Assembly (NCBI RefSeq): GCF_000699445.3
Contig: NC_067195.1
Span: 63,586,591 to 63,650,590, forward strand
DNA from: Schistosoma haematobium
Lineage: Eukaryota > Platyhelminthes > Trematoda > Strigeidida > Schistosomatidae
Length of the DNA stretch: 64,000 bases
Direction: 5' to 3'
Shown in pieces: positions 12,201-23,239 of the stretch. Position numbers and translations under genes: made by a program. A model generated the notes under the pieces. It was not told the DNA's origin and made no database searches. It worked only from the letters and a program-made list of their open reading frames with translations. Within the stretch, counting starts at the first letter, position 1; every line of letters starts with the position of its first letter.

Positions 12201-13495
12201 AGACATTAAAAAGAAGAATATATGGGCTAACTCAAACAATATTAATAGGAGAGATGGAATATAACTAGCTGTCCCCTGGCAACTAATAATTAATAAGTAA
12301 ACCTGATCTCCTTATTTCAATTTGATATATCTATGTCATAGTAACTAATTGATAGATAATACGTTCAACGATTCAAATCCGTTATCTTATCTGAATATGT
12401 TAAACAATTGACTGGAACATTAAAAACAACACACACTTTCAATTACATATACATTCCTCTTTGAATTCAGCCTTTTATTTTATTTTGTTTACTTATCTTA
12501 CTTATTTATCTTCATTTAATGCAGGATGTGGCATTTGTAATTGATTTCATATATAAAAATGATATGTTTTCTTAATATACACAGACCGAATTCAATATTT
12601 AGTTGATTGAAATTTCTTCTCACATCACTTGCGTATAAACACATTCTGTTGTCTTAACACTTTTTGGTTCCATAACACATACCTTGCCCTTATGAGTACA
12701 AAAACAATTTGTCATAACCTTGAATTTACTTTGTAATCCTTAAGTCATTCTATGGCCTAGGATAACACGACAATTTTTCTCATTCTTTCCATTGATTATT
12801 TTCAAATGAACTTTTATTTGGTTGACCTTTATTATTATTTTTCATATTTTTTCATATAAACATGTCTCTTACACATTAATGCAAATACCTATTTATAAAA
12901 AAATCCTTCACGTTGATTGGATGACTTATTCAGTATACAGTAAACCGAAGAACCATGTACCTATTTATATTCGATAATTTTGTGTTGTTTGATTATATTT
13001 TCCTTGAAAAAGCTTGGACCAGATTGCCAGGCGAAACGTTGGATTTACTTAAAATTCATTCGCTGAGATTTTACAAATATATTCTTCTTTTTAATGTCTC
13101 AAATTAACTCGGCGCCCAAATATTGTGAAACTATTCGTTCAAATTTAGACGAAAATTCTTATTTAAGATTCTTTTTTGATTGTCACAAATCGATTTTATT
13201 CTTGTGTGTTTGTTTATTTGTTTACTACTTATTTATTATTAATGGCTTTATTCGACAGTATATTTTTGTACAATATAGAATTCTCAGCACAGGGTATTTC
13301 AACAAGTTGCGCACAAAAACAGCAACAAATACAAAAAGGGAATAAAAGAGTTTAAAAAACCGAAAAACTGTACAACTTTTCAAATTAAAGACATGTTAAG
13401 AACGCAGGTTATTGACTTGGTTAATTCTAACTACCTGTTCGTCACAGAGTATATTTTTTAGGTAAGGTATTATAGACCATTACCAACAGACCAAC
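12200..13495. other. No gene recognised; family E fragment near 13165
   Basis: A/T-rich sequence. Around 13165-13210 a block related to 48165-48200 appears (GATTCTTTTTTGAT, then CACAAATCGAT), a further piece of family E. No gene-like frame was seen. Confidence 0.45.
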
Positions 13496-13499
13496 AATC

Positions 13500-15465
13500 A
13501 GTGCGAGACAAAAAGCTCATTCATTTCTATGTGATGTAAAGAGGAAGAGATAGGCATACATACAGTGAGATCACCCGCATATTTCATAAAAGTGTCTACT
13601 GTGGATGATGGCAGACCATGCAGAAAAAAAGAGAAAAGAAGAGGTGAGAGAACAGTTCCTTGTGGTACACCTTCATGGGACAGTAGAGACTCTGAACACT
13701 TTCCTTCAAGTACAGTGTACTGTTCCCTTCCAGGGAAGTAGGAACATAGTCAGTCGATTATCCAGCTGTCAGTGTTGACGCTGATTAACTTGTTAATTAA
13801 ACGTTGTCCTGGTATAGAATCAAAAGCTGAAGTATAGTCCAGAAAAGCGCATCGAACATACTTCTTACCCTTCTCTAAGTTGAACATTATATTGTGATGC
13901 AGAACAGCAACAGCATCTAAGGTGACTCTTTTGGATCTGTAAGCAAACTGATACGGATCAATATGCTCTTTTGTCGCAGACTGAAGTGGAAGTATCAATA
14001 ATTTTTACATTGTTTTGAGGAAGGGTGAATTTATTGCAGTAGGTCTAAATTTCACATTCTTATCACCAGATACTTTATTTGGTACAGGGATTATCTTCGT
14101 CCCTCTCCACACTTTCGGTATGAGACTAGATGAAAAGGATCTGTTAAAGATGGTCATGAATGGATAATATAGGACGTCAGCACACTTGTTAAAAAGGATG
14201 TTTGGGATACCATCAGGTCCCAAACATCGGGATGAATTAAGCGACTGGAGACATCTTCGTACATCAGTCTCAGTGAAAGTAGGAACACAGCTATTATTTA
14301 AACCCGTGGATAGAGGGAGTATCACATAAGATGACTGACGTACAAAATACTTAAGTCACAAACATTCAGCTGGTTATCACTCCTAAACTGTCTGTCACCT
14401 GTAAGTTCTTTAAAGAGTTTTCACATACTTCAAGAGTTTTTTGCAAAACAAGAGTTTTTGAGTAAACATACAGTTGAGACGTCTCATCTCTAGGTTTATC
14501 AGACCATTTAGCTTACGAAATTCATTAGAGTTTTCCTCCTTGTACATTCTTTCTTTCACCCTCCGTAGTCATTTTAGTTGTGAAGATGTAAGTCGATCAA
14601 AACTTACAGAAATGGTTTCAGTGGGACAACAAATATCAAAACAGTATTTAAGGTACCAAGTGATAACATCAGTAGTGATTTCTAGTGAGTCATCTGTAAA
14701 TAATTCCCAGTTAGTCATATGAAACATGTTTTTCAGATTTCGGATATTTTCTTCTGAATAGTTCCTATATTTGACTTTCTTGGTTCGATGTAAGAGTGTA
14801 CTCTTCCCATGCTTTCCATATACTTTGGGTAGGACACGAATTATACAGTGATCCGAGCTAGACAATGGAGCACGTTTACGAGTCGCATATATAACCACAT
14901 CATTAATGAAAACGAAGTCTAAATGAGCATTCAAACGGGTAGGAAAATCTACTACATTTTGGTGACCTAGTGACGTAAGGAAGCTACAATCACATAAATT
15001 GAAATCACCACACGCAACTGAAAGTGAATCACTGAAGGCAGTAACAGCGAATTCATCAGCAGAAACAGATAGCGCAGATGACATACAGTCTGGAGTCACG
15101 TGGATATTGTTAACATAAACACATTTGTATTTATTCAGATGTTTTGGACGACATCTTAGAGTTAGACAGTCGATAAAGTCATTTGAAAACTTGAAACACA
15201 CAAACGAAGATTGACACCAGTTTACGTTTACAAACGTAACTACACCGCCGCCATACCTCTTTTTATTGTATGATCGATCCTGACGATAAATTATGAAATC
15301 ACGTAGTGGTACTAGGCAGTCGTCCTGTGAATCATTTAACCAAGATTCTCGAATTGTGATGACACTACAATTACGATACATATTTTGACTTAGTGGGAAT
15401 TGCAGATGGTCTACTTTGTTGGTTAGTGATCGGCAGTTAGAAATGGGCAGTTCGGGAATCGACAT
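13500..15465 (-). pseudogene. CR1/L2-like LINE endonuclease-RT, dead copy
   Basis: From 15465 down to about 13500 most of the protein lies in one minus-strand frame broken by several stops. 15465-14569 is an apurinic-type endonuclease: TIRESWLN, RYGGGVVTF, ACGDFNLCD and the terminal SSSDHCII, all expected catalytic blocks. Then come RT blocks: CLGPDGIPNILF, motif A CAFLDYTSAFDSI and motif B EGVPQGTVLSPLLF. TAA at 14005-14007 and TGA at 13747-13749 interrupt the frame. The catalytic YADD box reads YAGD at 13570-13581, so the first aspartate of the pair is glycine and the RT could not work even without the stops. The 3' end after the palm is missing. Motifs place it in the CR1/L2/jockey superfamily, in a family distinct from the 5.7-kb copy. 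Confidence 0.88.
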
Positions 15466-18375
15466 AATATTATTGTTCTTTCTCCTTAAAGCATATTACC
15501 AGCCACCACGATGTCTTTTATAGTACCTTTTTGCAACTTGTGCAGTGAAAGGTCGTAGGATTTTCATAAAAGCGCCTGAAATAACTATGCGATTAATGGA
15601 CATAACGATAAGTTAAAACAAATAAAAAACATATAACCTGTTGAAATAATTAGATGGCAGAAACACGTAGCACAGATATTTAAGCAGAACGCCGTCAAGA
15701 CTGTTTCTAGCTCCTGGACGATATTCAAAAATTAGTAAATTTTAATTATATCAAACTACTATCCACAGAATCGACTGTAGTTAACCTCATTACTTACACT
15801 ACCTCTTCTCTCTCTCCTGACTCTAGTTCGTTATGTTTTTTCCCAATCTTGATAGGGGTCGAGGGACTAAGTTAATTTCCTTTAAATATTGTTATACTAT
15901 GGACAGTTGAACTGTCTCTCATAACATCCTGCCCGTCGCCCTAATCATCTGCTTTAAAATTAAATCATGACACCATCTTCTACTAGCTACTCACTTTTCA
16001 ACCAGTAAGTTACAAGTTCAAACTATCGTCGAATTTGGTTTGGACGGCCGAATAATAGCCCCACACTAACAGTGTGATTTGAACCGTACATGGCGAATGA
16101 ATTACATTTGACACTTCTTAACGTTTTCTAAGTCTTACTATAGACATGTCGATGCCTGTATTTTTGATGTGTAAACATGTCTAACACTACCTGTCACCGA
16201 TTCTTTTTTATCACCTCTTCTGCTTTCGTTTCCTAATGACTGCATAAATTTTCGTCAATTTATGCTTGAGTCGACTTCGCTGCCAGTGATGTACAGATCA
16301 TATCGACATTCATCTTATATTCATCATTTTAGTAGGTGCTTCTAAAATCCGCTGGTCTTCCGTAATCTGTTTTAAGTTATTAATATATAGTTGTCGTGTT
16401 CCCAGCTATCTGAACGTTATCGTTCTGAGCTGCTTCAGGATGAATATATGAAGACAAGGGTCAGATTGTGAATAAGACAAGCTTATCTAGTGTTGGTTGT
16501 GCTTGAATTTGTCATTCCTCAGTTAACCACATAGTATTAGAATCTTTCTTCTTGAAGATCCGTAAATGGAAGCTGATTTGTCATTATATATGGAAATTAT
16601 ATTTGAAATAATCTCAGCGATTGAAATTTAAATAGGGAAGCTGATTTGTTTTAAAGGTTCTACTGACCGAAGAGTATGGACACAGTCCATGGAACGAGTT
16701 CTCGAAGGTGATTACGCATAGCACTTTTAGTCTTATCCTTTAGTGTGTTATTAATGTATTCAACATTTTTGCTTAACAGCATGGAGTGGTTAGTTGAAAT
16801 GTAGGTTAGACACCTAATATTTAGGTACTTGTACTAGATTTTTATTCTCTTATCTTGTTTTGTTCCAATGTGACTGGTTTTTTCTTTCCCTACTAGGTGT
16901 ATTCAGACTATCGTCGCTCTCTGATGCTTCTCGTGTGTTTTAGTTCTTGTACAGACTTCTAAGTTAAATAAACTTCAATGCACTTAGATTCTTCCTTGTT
17001 TTATTTCTAATTAACTCTGGTTTAAACACTTACTACTTTTATCTTCACTTTTGGACCAGTAACGGGACACTATTTGAAGGTGTCATTAGCCGAACATCGA
17101 ACTACAGTTCGATTGAAATATTTTCCCTTTGCTGTTTAAATAGTCACAGTTGTTGAATTAAACACAAACTAATCAAGTATATGACTTTCATCATTTGTAG
17201 ATAGTACCGATAAATTTCCCAACGAATGTTTCTTCGTAAGTTAGGCAGGCTTTACGAGGAAAAGTAGTTCTACTTTAAATGTACTAAACAAACGACATTT
17301 TAATTATTCAGGACGTAGCGAATTGTGATCTTCGCAACCACTTGACCGAAGAGTAAATGACTGTACACCACGCCCCACAGTACCAGTGTACATACCCCCA
17401 TATACATATGGTGTAGCTACTGAATTTCATAGGAAAAAGTAGCTGTGCGACTCTGGGTCAGATTTCCTGTGAGTTTTAAAACAATTCTGGGAATAAACTA
17501 ACTCGTTTATCTGACGTCGGTTGTATATTTCGCTGGAATTTTTCATGTTTTCATTGCTAGTTCCTTATTTCCTGAGTTGGTGCTTTTGAATACTGATATT
17601 GTTACAGTGGTCGTATTTAGCAATCAAATTACTTTCCAGATTACCAGAAATTAAATAAATATTCTTCATATGGAAAGTGTAGTTAGAAATCTTATCGTCA
17701 AACCCTTACTTTTCAAAGCTGTAACTTTACATCGCAGTCTTGCCTTCGGGAGTTTGGTCACTTACACTTTAGGCGGTAACTGAACTACTGAATCGGATCT
17801 CGGTTGTCATGTAACGGTCCCGGCAACTCGAGGCCAGTAAACTTCCAAGTACGTGTTATGTCACTAGACGCTCCACTTTCGGAAACCTTAATATTGGTTT
17901 AAAACCGCACCCGGACACTAGCTTCCTGCTTCTTGGTCACTGTCGTTGGTCCGAATTTCGACCTTGAGGAACGGAAGAGGTCTGTTGCTTATTTGTGTCT
18001 TCTACTGACTGTAAGAACACGGAATATATATAACTATGTGTTGCCCGTTGACTGGATGTGTAGCTCATATGCTGTGACCTAGTTGACACCAATGTCATTG
18101 GGATTAACAATCAACCTAGCTTATCCTATTTCGATAGCATGTGAACAGTTCCTTTAGCTATTGGCCCGAATGAATAAGATATTACCAAATTAATTTATTA
18201 CGGGAAAAGATTAGAAACGTACACAGTGAAACCGCTTCCACATGCCTCGACCTGTTCAGTGATTCACCGTACAGTATAGAAATGGTTTACCACGAAGAAT
18301 AGTTGGGGATCAGTGACATTTTATCGGCTCCAAATAGCGACTAAATATAAGCTTCGAGTTCGCTGCAGTCGACTG

Positions 18376-18500
18376 GGTTGTTTTATTTAAACACATAAGC
18401 ATTGGCACAAGGAGGCACCAAATAAATGTGCTCCACATAAGTCATTCGATTTGTGTGAGGGTTGGGATACTACCTGGGTGTCCAAACCGAAGCAGGAATT
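18376..18500 (+). repeat. Repeat family F fragment
   Basis: About 125 bp matches the start of the longer repeat at 44660-45310. The landmarks are CAAGGAGGCACCAAATA, GTCATTCGAT and CCAAACCGAAGCAGG. It is embedded in the duplicated 3.4-kb block, so it occurs again near 50897-51020. Confidence 0.75.
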
Positions 18501-18976
18501 CGATTGAAATGACATACTGGCAATTCTGCCCATAAGTTTCCAGCTTATGAAGAATTTAAAGAACTTGACAAAAACGCGAACAAGCTTATCTGTAATAGAT
18601 GTGCTATGATAACTCTCCCACAAATATATATAGAAATGTCTGTGTTTGTAACAGAGGTATTAAACCGGATAGGAAGGCCATGATACATAGAAAACACCGA
18701 GCTATGCTAAATTAAGGTAAAGCGGCTGTGTAATATAATATTTATTTGTGTATGTCTGAGTTCGCGTACATCCGTAAGACCAGATGAAACAATGATAAAA
18801 TATCCAAAGGATATTGTGTTGTTTTTTAAAGATTGCACATCTAAGCATAATAATACACAAAATGTGTCGAATTTCATGATAAATAGCGTGAGCTTAACTA
18901 TGAACAGGTACAAAACGCAGCGGGAGAAAAATGATCTGTATTCAAAGCTGTAAAACGAATTGTCAATTCAAAGTCG

Positions 18977-18988
18977 TAGCTATATATA
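18977..18988 (+). promoter_or_regulatory. TATA-like motif upstream of the satellite ORF
   Basis: The A/T stretch CTATATATAG lies about 110 bp before the ATG at 19095 and is preserved in copy 2 near 51497. It could be a core promoter for transcripts of the array, but such strings are common in A/T-rich DNA and nothing else supports it. Confidence 0.2.
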
Positions 18989-19094
18989 GTTGCGGCTCTT
19001 CGATCATATCTCATCGTTTCTTCATTTCTGTCGTTGATGATTGGAACTCACGCTTCGGTGATATAACAGTTTCCGGAAAAATTATGTTCTTAAA

Positions 19095-20723
19095 ATGAAG
19101 ATCAACATTACAATACATTATCACTTCAATTCATCATTCGCCATACAACTGTACGATCCCACATTGAAACAGCATCATTGCCATCTCACCCACTATATGG
19201 AATCATCCTTCTCTGTTGTTCCCAATGCGACGACAGACAACGCTAGTGCGTCTCTGCGCTTTCAGGAACAAGAACAACTGCACAACTACACTCAACAAAA
19301 TAACCTCTCTCAAACACTAACAAACAACACAATCAACAGACACCACGTCATTCACACACACACAAACACAAACACACACAATAAACTAAACGCTCTTACA
19401 CTTATCACGCAAACAAACACGTCGCTAGAAACACAAACAATCATCAATACCACACTACATTATCACTTCAATTCATCATTCGCCATACAACTGTACGATC
19501 CCACATTGAAACAGCATCATTGCCATCTCACCCACTATATGGAATCATCCTTCTCTGTTGTTCCCAATGCGACGACAGACAACGCTAGTGCGTCTCTGCG
19601 CTTTCAGGAACAAGAACAACTGCACAACTACACTCAACAAAATAACCTCTCTCAAACACTAACAAACAACACAATCAACAGACACCACGTCATTCACACA
19701 CACACAAACACAAACACACACAATAAACTAAACGCTCTTACACTTATCACGCAAACAAACACGTCGCTAGAAACACAAACAATCATCAATACCACACTAC
19801 ATTATCACTTCAATTCATCATTCGCCATACAACTGTACGATCCCACATTGAAACAGCATCATTGCCATCTCACCCACTATATGGAATCATCCTTCTCTGT
19901 TGTTCCCAATGCGACGACAGACAACGCTAGTGCGTCTCTGCGCTTTCAGGAACAAGAACAACTGCACAACTACACTCAACAAAATAACCTCTCTCAAACA
20001 CTAACAAACAACACAATCAACAGACACCACGTCATTCACACACACACAAACACAAACACACACAATAAACTAAACGCTCTTACACTTATCACGCAAACAA
20101 ACACGTCGCTAGAAACACAAACAATCATCAATACCACACTACATTATCACTTCAATTCATCATTCGCCATACAACTGTACGATCCCACATTGAAACAGCA
20201 TCATTGCCATCTCACCCACTATATGGAATCATCCTTCTCTGTTGTTCCCAATGCGACGACAGACAACGCTAGTGCGTCTCTGCGCTTTCAGGAACAAGAA
20301 CAACTGCACAACTACACTCAACAAAATAACCTCTCTCAAACACTAACAAACAACACAATCAACAGACACCACGTCATTCACACACACACACACACAAACA
20401 CACACAATAAACTAAACGCTCTTACACTTATCACGCAAACAAACACGTCGCTAGAAACACAAACAATCATCAATACCACACTACATTATCACTTCAATTC
20501 ATCATTCGCCATACAACTGTACGATCCCACATTGAAACAGCATCATTGCCATCTCACCCACTATATGGAATCATCCTTCTCTGTTGTTCCCAATGCGACG
20601 ACAGACAACGCTAGTGCGTCTCTGCGCTTTCAGGAACAAAAACAACTGCACAACTACACTCAACAAAATAACCTCTTTCAAAATCTAACGACCAAAGTCT
20701 CTCCCACTCTTACAGTTGACTAG
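19095..20723 (+). CDS. Open frame through satellite array 1 (doubtful protein)
   Basis: An ATG at 19095 opens a 542-codon frame that ends in TAG at 20721-20723. Because the unit is 342 bp, each adds exactly 114 residues in the same frame. The predicted product is a repeat protein rich in Thr, Asn, Gln and His, with no signal peptide, membrane segment or known domain. Against a real gene: in array 2 units range from about 324 to 352 bp and the frame closes early (TAA at 51847-51849), and in array 3 most units carry frames of only 71-75 codons. The frame is most likely a by-product of a stop-poor, CA-rich satellite whose period happens to divide by three. A transcript here would change that view. 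Confidence 0.25.
   Translation: MKINITIHYHFNSSFAIQLYDPTLKQHHCHLTHYMESSFSVVPNATTDNASASLRFQEQEQLHNYTQQNNLSQTLTNNTINRHHVIHTHTNTNTHNKLNALTLITQTNTSLETQTIINTTLHYHFNSSFAIQLYDPTLKQHHCHLTHYMESSFSVVPNATTDNASASLRFQEQEQLHNYTQQNNLSQTLTNNTINRHHVIHTHTNTNTHNKLNALTLITQTNTSLETQTIINTTLHYHFNSSFAIQLYDPTLKQHHCHLTHYMESSFSVVPNATTDNASASLRFQEQEQLHNYTQQNNLSQTLTNNTINRHHVIHTHTNTNTHNKLNALTLITQTNTSLETQTIINTTLHYHFNSSFAIQLYDPTLKQHHCHLTHYMESSFSVVPNATTDNASASLRFQEQEQLHNYTQQNNLSQTLTNNTINRHHVIHTHTHTNTHNKLNALTLITQTNTSLETQTIINTTLHYHFNSSFAIQLYDPTLKQHHCHLTHYMESSFSVVPNATTDNASASLRFQEQKQLHNYTQQNNLFQNLTTKVSPTLTVD
19115..20690 (+). repeat. Satellite array 1: about 4.6 units of exactly 342 bp
   Basis: The block ACATTATCACTTCAATTC begins at 19115, 19457, 19799, 20141 and 20483, giving four successive periods of 342 bp. 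Units are nearly identical; the visible changes lie in the CA-rich tract (near 20390) and in the last unit, which has AAACAA where the others have AGAACAA. Each unit has a conserved core of about 240 bp and a variable CA/AAC-rich part. The array ends at about 20690 in unrelated sequence. The same satellite forms arrays 2 and 3. Confidence 0.97.
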
Positions 20724-20889
20724 ATCAAACTGGCGCGTTGAGTACTTGTCCTTGATCTTAAACTCTGGATTTTCTGTTCTGATATCATGGAACTAGGTTT
20801 TTGTGTTGCTAGATCATTTTCGGTGGTTTTTGAGGATATAATAGTTGTCTTCGTAGCATGTTATCTAATGTGAGTAATTTAAGTTGTAT

Positions 20890-21230
20890 TTTTTAACTGG
20901 TTCAACATGTATCGGCGAATCAATCGTGAAAATCAATTGGTTTGTAAGACTTTGACATTGGATGGTGACCACACTGGTTTTAATGAACTCGCCTAGCTGA
21001 GGGCGCTCGGTCATGCATCTGCACCAGATCACGACTGAAAACGACATGCTCAACATCCCCTACAGTCGATAGCCAGATAAGATCTTTCGATCCTCGATAT
21101 AATGGTAGTTTATCAAATATATATCTTCGAACCTCCTCTTTTCTGTCTTTGGATTTCACTTGGTGGGTACGATTCATATTAGGGGGTATTAATGGTTAAA
21201 GCGTTTTCAAATTCTGAAGACCTGTGTTAT
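20890..21230 (-). repeat. Dispersed repeat family A, copy 2
   Basis: This matches 26830-27150 in reverse complement at high similarity and 5290-5650 more loosely. Landmarks on the + strand are TGACATTGGATGGTGACCA, GGGCGCTCGGTCATGCATC and CACTTGGTGGGTACGATTC. A 63-65-codon minus-strand ORF starting MNRTHQVKSKDRKEEVRR is shared with copy 3, but its high conservation follows from recent common origin and does not prove coding. Confidence 0.8.
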
Positions 21231-21239
21231 CTTCAATCT

Positions 21240-21780
21240 CTACTCGTTTTGGTGTACGTTGTAGTTTGTCTATAAGTCTGAATTTGTCACCATAGCAAGC
21301 TCGTTGATTAGCAGGTTCGCAGTACAATGCTGAGGACAGTCGTCCGTCAAGTTTGGTTAGCGCAAGTATTAGGATTTTAGAGGTGAGTCGTAAGAAATTG
21401 ATTAAGTATAAAGATTGTGGGTGATGGTGTAACGTCATGTGCTATCTTAAACCCACACACTTTATTCTAGCTTCCAAACAAGCCAATCTATCCATTCTTC
21501 TTAATCCACGTTTTGAACTTTTCACTTATTGGCTTATTTGTCCCGACTGTTTTTACATGGACGTATGTGTATGTACTTCTTATCTCACTCATCATATGTC
21601 TGTGGTTTATTTTATCTGACTATGAACATCGATTAAATCGATTTGGCTCACTCACCTTCTTCGTTTCGCATCATTTTGTTTTGCTTCGCTTTCCGAGCAA
21701 CGACTGTACACAATATACGTATTCAAAATTTCACTCTCTTATTTGAGTTACGTAATTCAGTTTTGCATCAACGTTCCCGT
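21240..21780. other. No gene recognised
   Basis: A/T-rich DNA between repeat A and a degraded endonuclease region. Short open frames overlap one another without family resemblance. Confidence 0.45.
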
Positions 21781-22825
21781 ATTTCTCGAAATCAGTAACC
21801 CCGAAGAATGTAATCCAAATTTAAATGTTGTCTATCCTTGTGAAATTGTAAAGTTAGATCCAATGATAATTAGTTGTACCGATAACGAGTCATCTGATAT
21901 AATTCGAATTCCTGTCATTGTAATACACACTTGCAGTAACTGTGCAGTGCTCTACGGGCAAGGTAATTGCAACTGGCATCGATTTATTTAAACTGTGCAA
22001 ATCGCCGAAAGTATGCTTAATATCAGTTAATTCTCCTCAAATTAAAATGGAGTTAAAACAGACCAGATACCTTGGAAATCAATGTATGGAACATGTTACA
22101 TATACATCAGGCGTAAAACGTAAATACAGTCTTAGATAACCACTTATTTGCATACATAAACCGAATTATCTTGCTAATCCAGTTCCCTAGATTTACATTA
22201 TGGCTCTATCATATGTTAAGGTCAAGAACAGTCAGGAGACTTTTATTTCGCATCCCCTGTTACTCTGCCGGCAACGGTAAATATATTACAAATGATGAAA
22301 ACGTCGTTGAATTTACTCCCTCTCAAAATACGGTTCTTATATTAGCAAATACCACGAGTATTCACAGAATTATGACCTATTCTCTAACATGCTTCTTCAT
22401 GATATCTCTCAGTTTTTTATTCTTTCATCCAATGCTTCTCTTTCCAACAAAATTAGTGAACCTACACATTTTAAATTCAAACATTTTACTTATTGCGAAG
22501 ACGTGGTGCAATGCATCCATGTTTCATCACTCCTTAAACGTAAATAACTATGTTTTCTTGAGACCCGATGGACGCCATGGGATAGAAAATGGTACGATTA
22601 TCTATGTCTGTTTGAAAATCCAAGATTGTAACTTTGAGACTGAATGTTTTGATGCTATAGATGACTCCATTAGGGTTATCTTAAATTGTGTTATTTTACT
22701 TGATATTGTGGTTATGGCGGTTGTGATATTGATTCATTACCCTTTTTATTTCTTTGTACGGAATGACCTGAATTGTGCATTTTTCATCTCTGAATTGAAA
22801 CACGTGTCCAGAACTAGAAATACTT
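21780..22825 (+). pseudogene. Degraded LINE endonuclease N-terminal fragment
   Basis: The 22171-22845 frame and the short frames before it resemble the 5' part of a non-LTR retrotransposon. The stretch around LNSNILLIAKTWCNAS followed by NNYVFLRPDGRHGIENGT has the layout of the second and third endonuclease blocks (E-T-W, then R-x-D-R with a glycine-rich strand), with the catalytic glutamate changed to lysine (AKTW) and the usual GGG changed to ENG. No GDFN or SDH block follows, because the sequence is replaced by repeat D at 22826. I am fairly sure of the LINE origin but not of the clade. A hydrophobic stretch (YSLTCFFMISLSFLFF) could suggest a membrane protein instead, but no other evidence supports that. 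Confidence 0.5.
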
Positions 22826-23235
22826 GTGGTGGCATTGGGCCCTAAACACAAAGTCATCAACACTGAACACGAGATAACTGGGAAAATAGATATTCAACAT
22901 TTAAGCCGGAGAAAATACCAACAACAGAGAAGGTGGGAAGAATTAATTCAACTACATCAGGTGGCATCTCTCAGCCTTGCAGGCGTGGTCACTCTGTATA
23001 ACTTGTCTTTACTCACATTAAATATATTATTCTATCTTTAGCCTAAATGTGTTTAGAAACTTCAGATATGTTAATCGTTATGATACGATGAGTCAATGTA
23101 GACAATGATGTGAATTCCACGTAAAATCTTATATATTAGGCAGTCACATCATGACATATTTACAACTTAAGGATTAAGTCTATTATTATAGTAATACAAA
23201 CAACGGAGTAGACCATAATTCTACATACTCATTTT
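22826..23235 (+). repeat. Dispersed repeat family D, copy 2
   Basis: This aligns with 2823-3245 over its whole length. It begins at GGTGGCATTGGGCCCTAAA and ends after TAGACCATAATTCTAC. It truncates the endonuclease fragment upstream, so it either inserted there or belongs to the same element's later part. Confidence 0.75.
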
Positions 23236-23239
23236 TTTA

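Larger units (their letters stand above)
15694..19114 (+). repeat. 3.4-kb non-coding block, copy 1 of a near-identical direct duplication
   Basis: This block matches 48214-51633 almost base for base, at an offset of about 32,520 bp. By eye I count fewer than ten differences (for example an extra T near 16210, an extra C near 16232 and a missing T near 16885 relative to copy 2). Sequence to the left differs between the copies. No long ORF, transposase, RT or terminal repeat is visible inside. A 125-bp stretch at 18376-18500 is shared with repeat F at 44660-44780. The right end runs directly into the 342-bp satellite array in both copies. Function and origin are unknown. Confidence 0.92.

Noticed and set aside
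15694..19114. 3.4-kb block as a Helitron
   Set aside because: A TC dinucleotide lies at the left edge, but no CTRR end with a hairpin and no rep/helicase coding is visible; the evidence is too thin.
20980..21177. Small protein starting MNRTHQVKSKDRKEEVRR shared with 26912-27100
   Set aside because: Both lie in repeat A copies that are alike at DNA level; the third copy does not keep the frame, so there is no sign of selection for protein.
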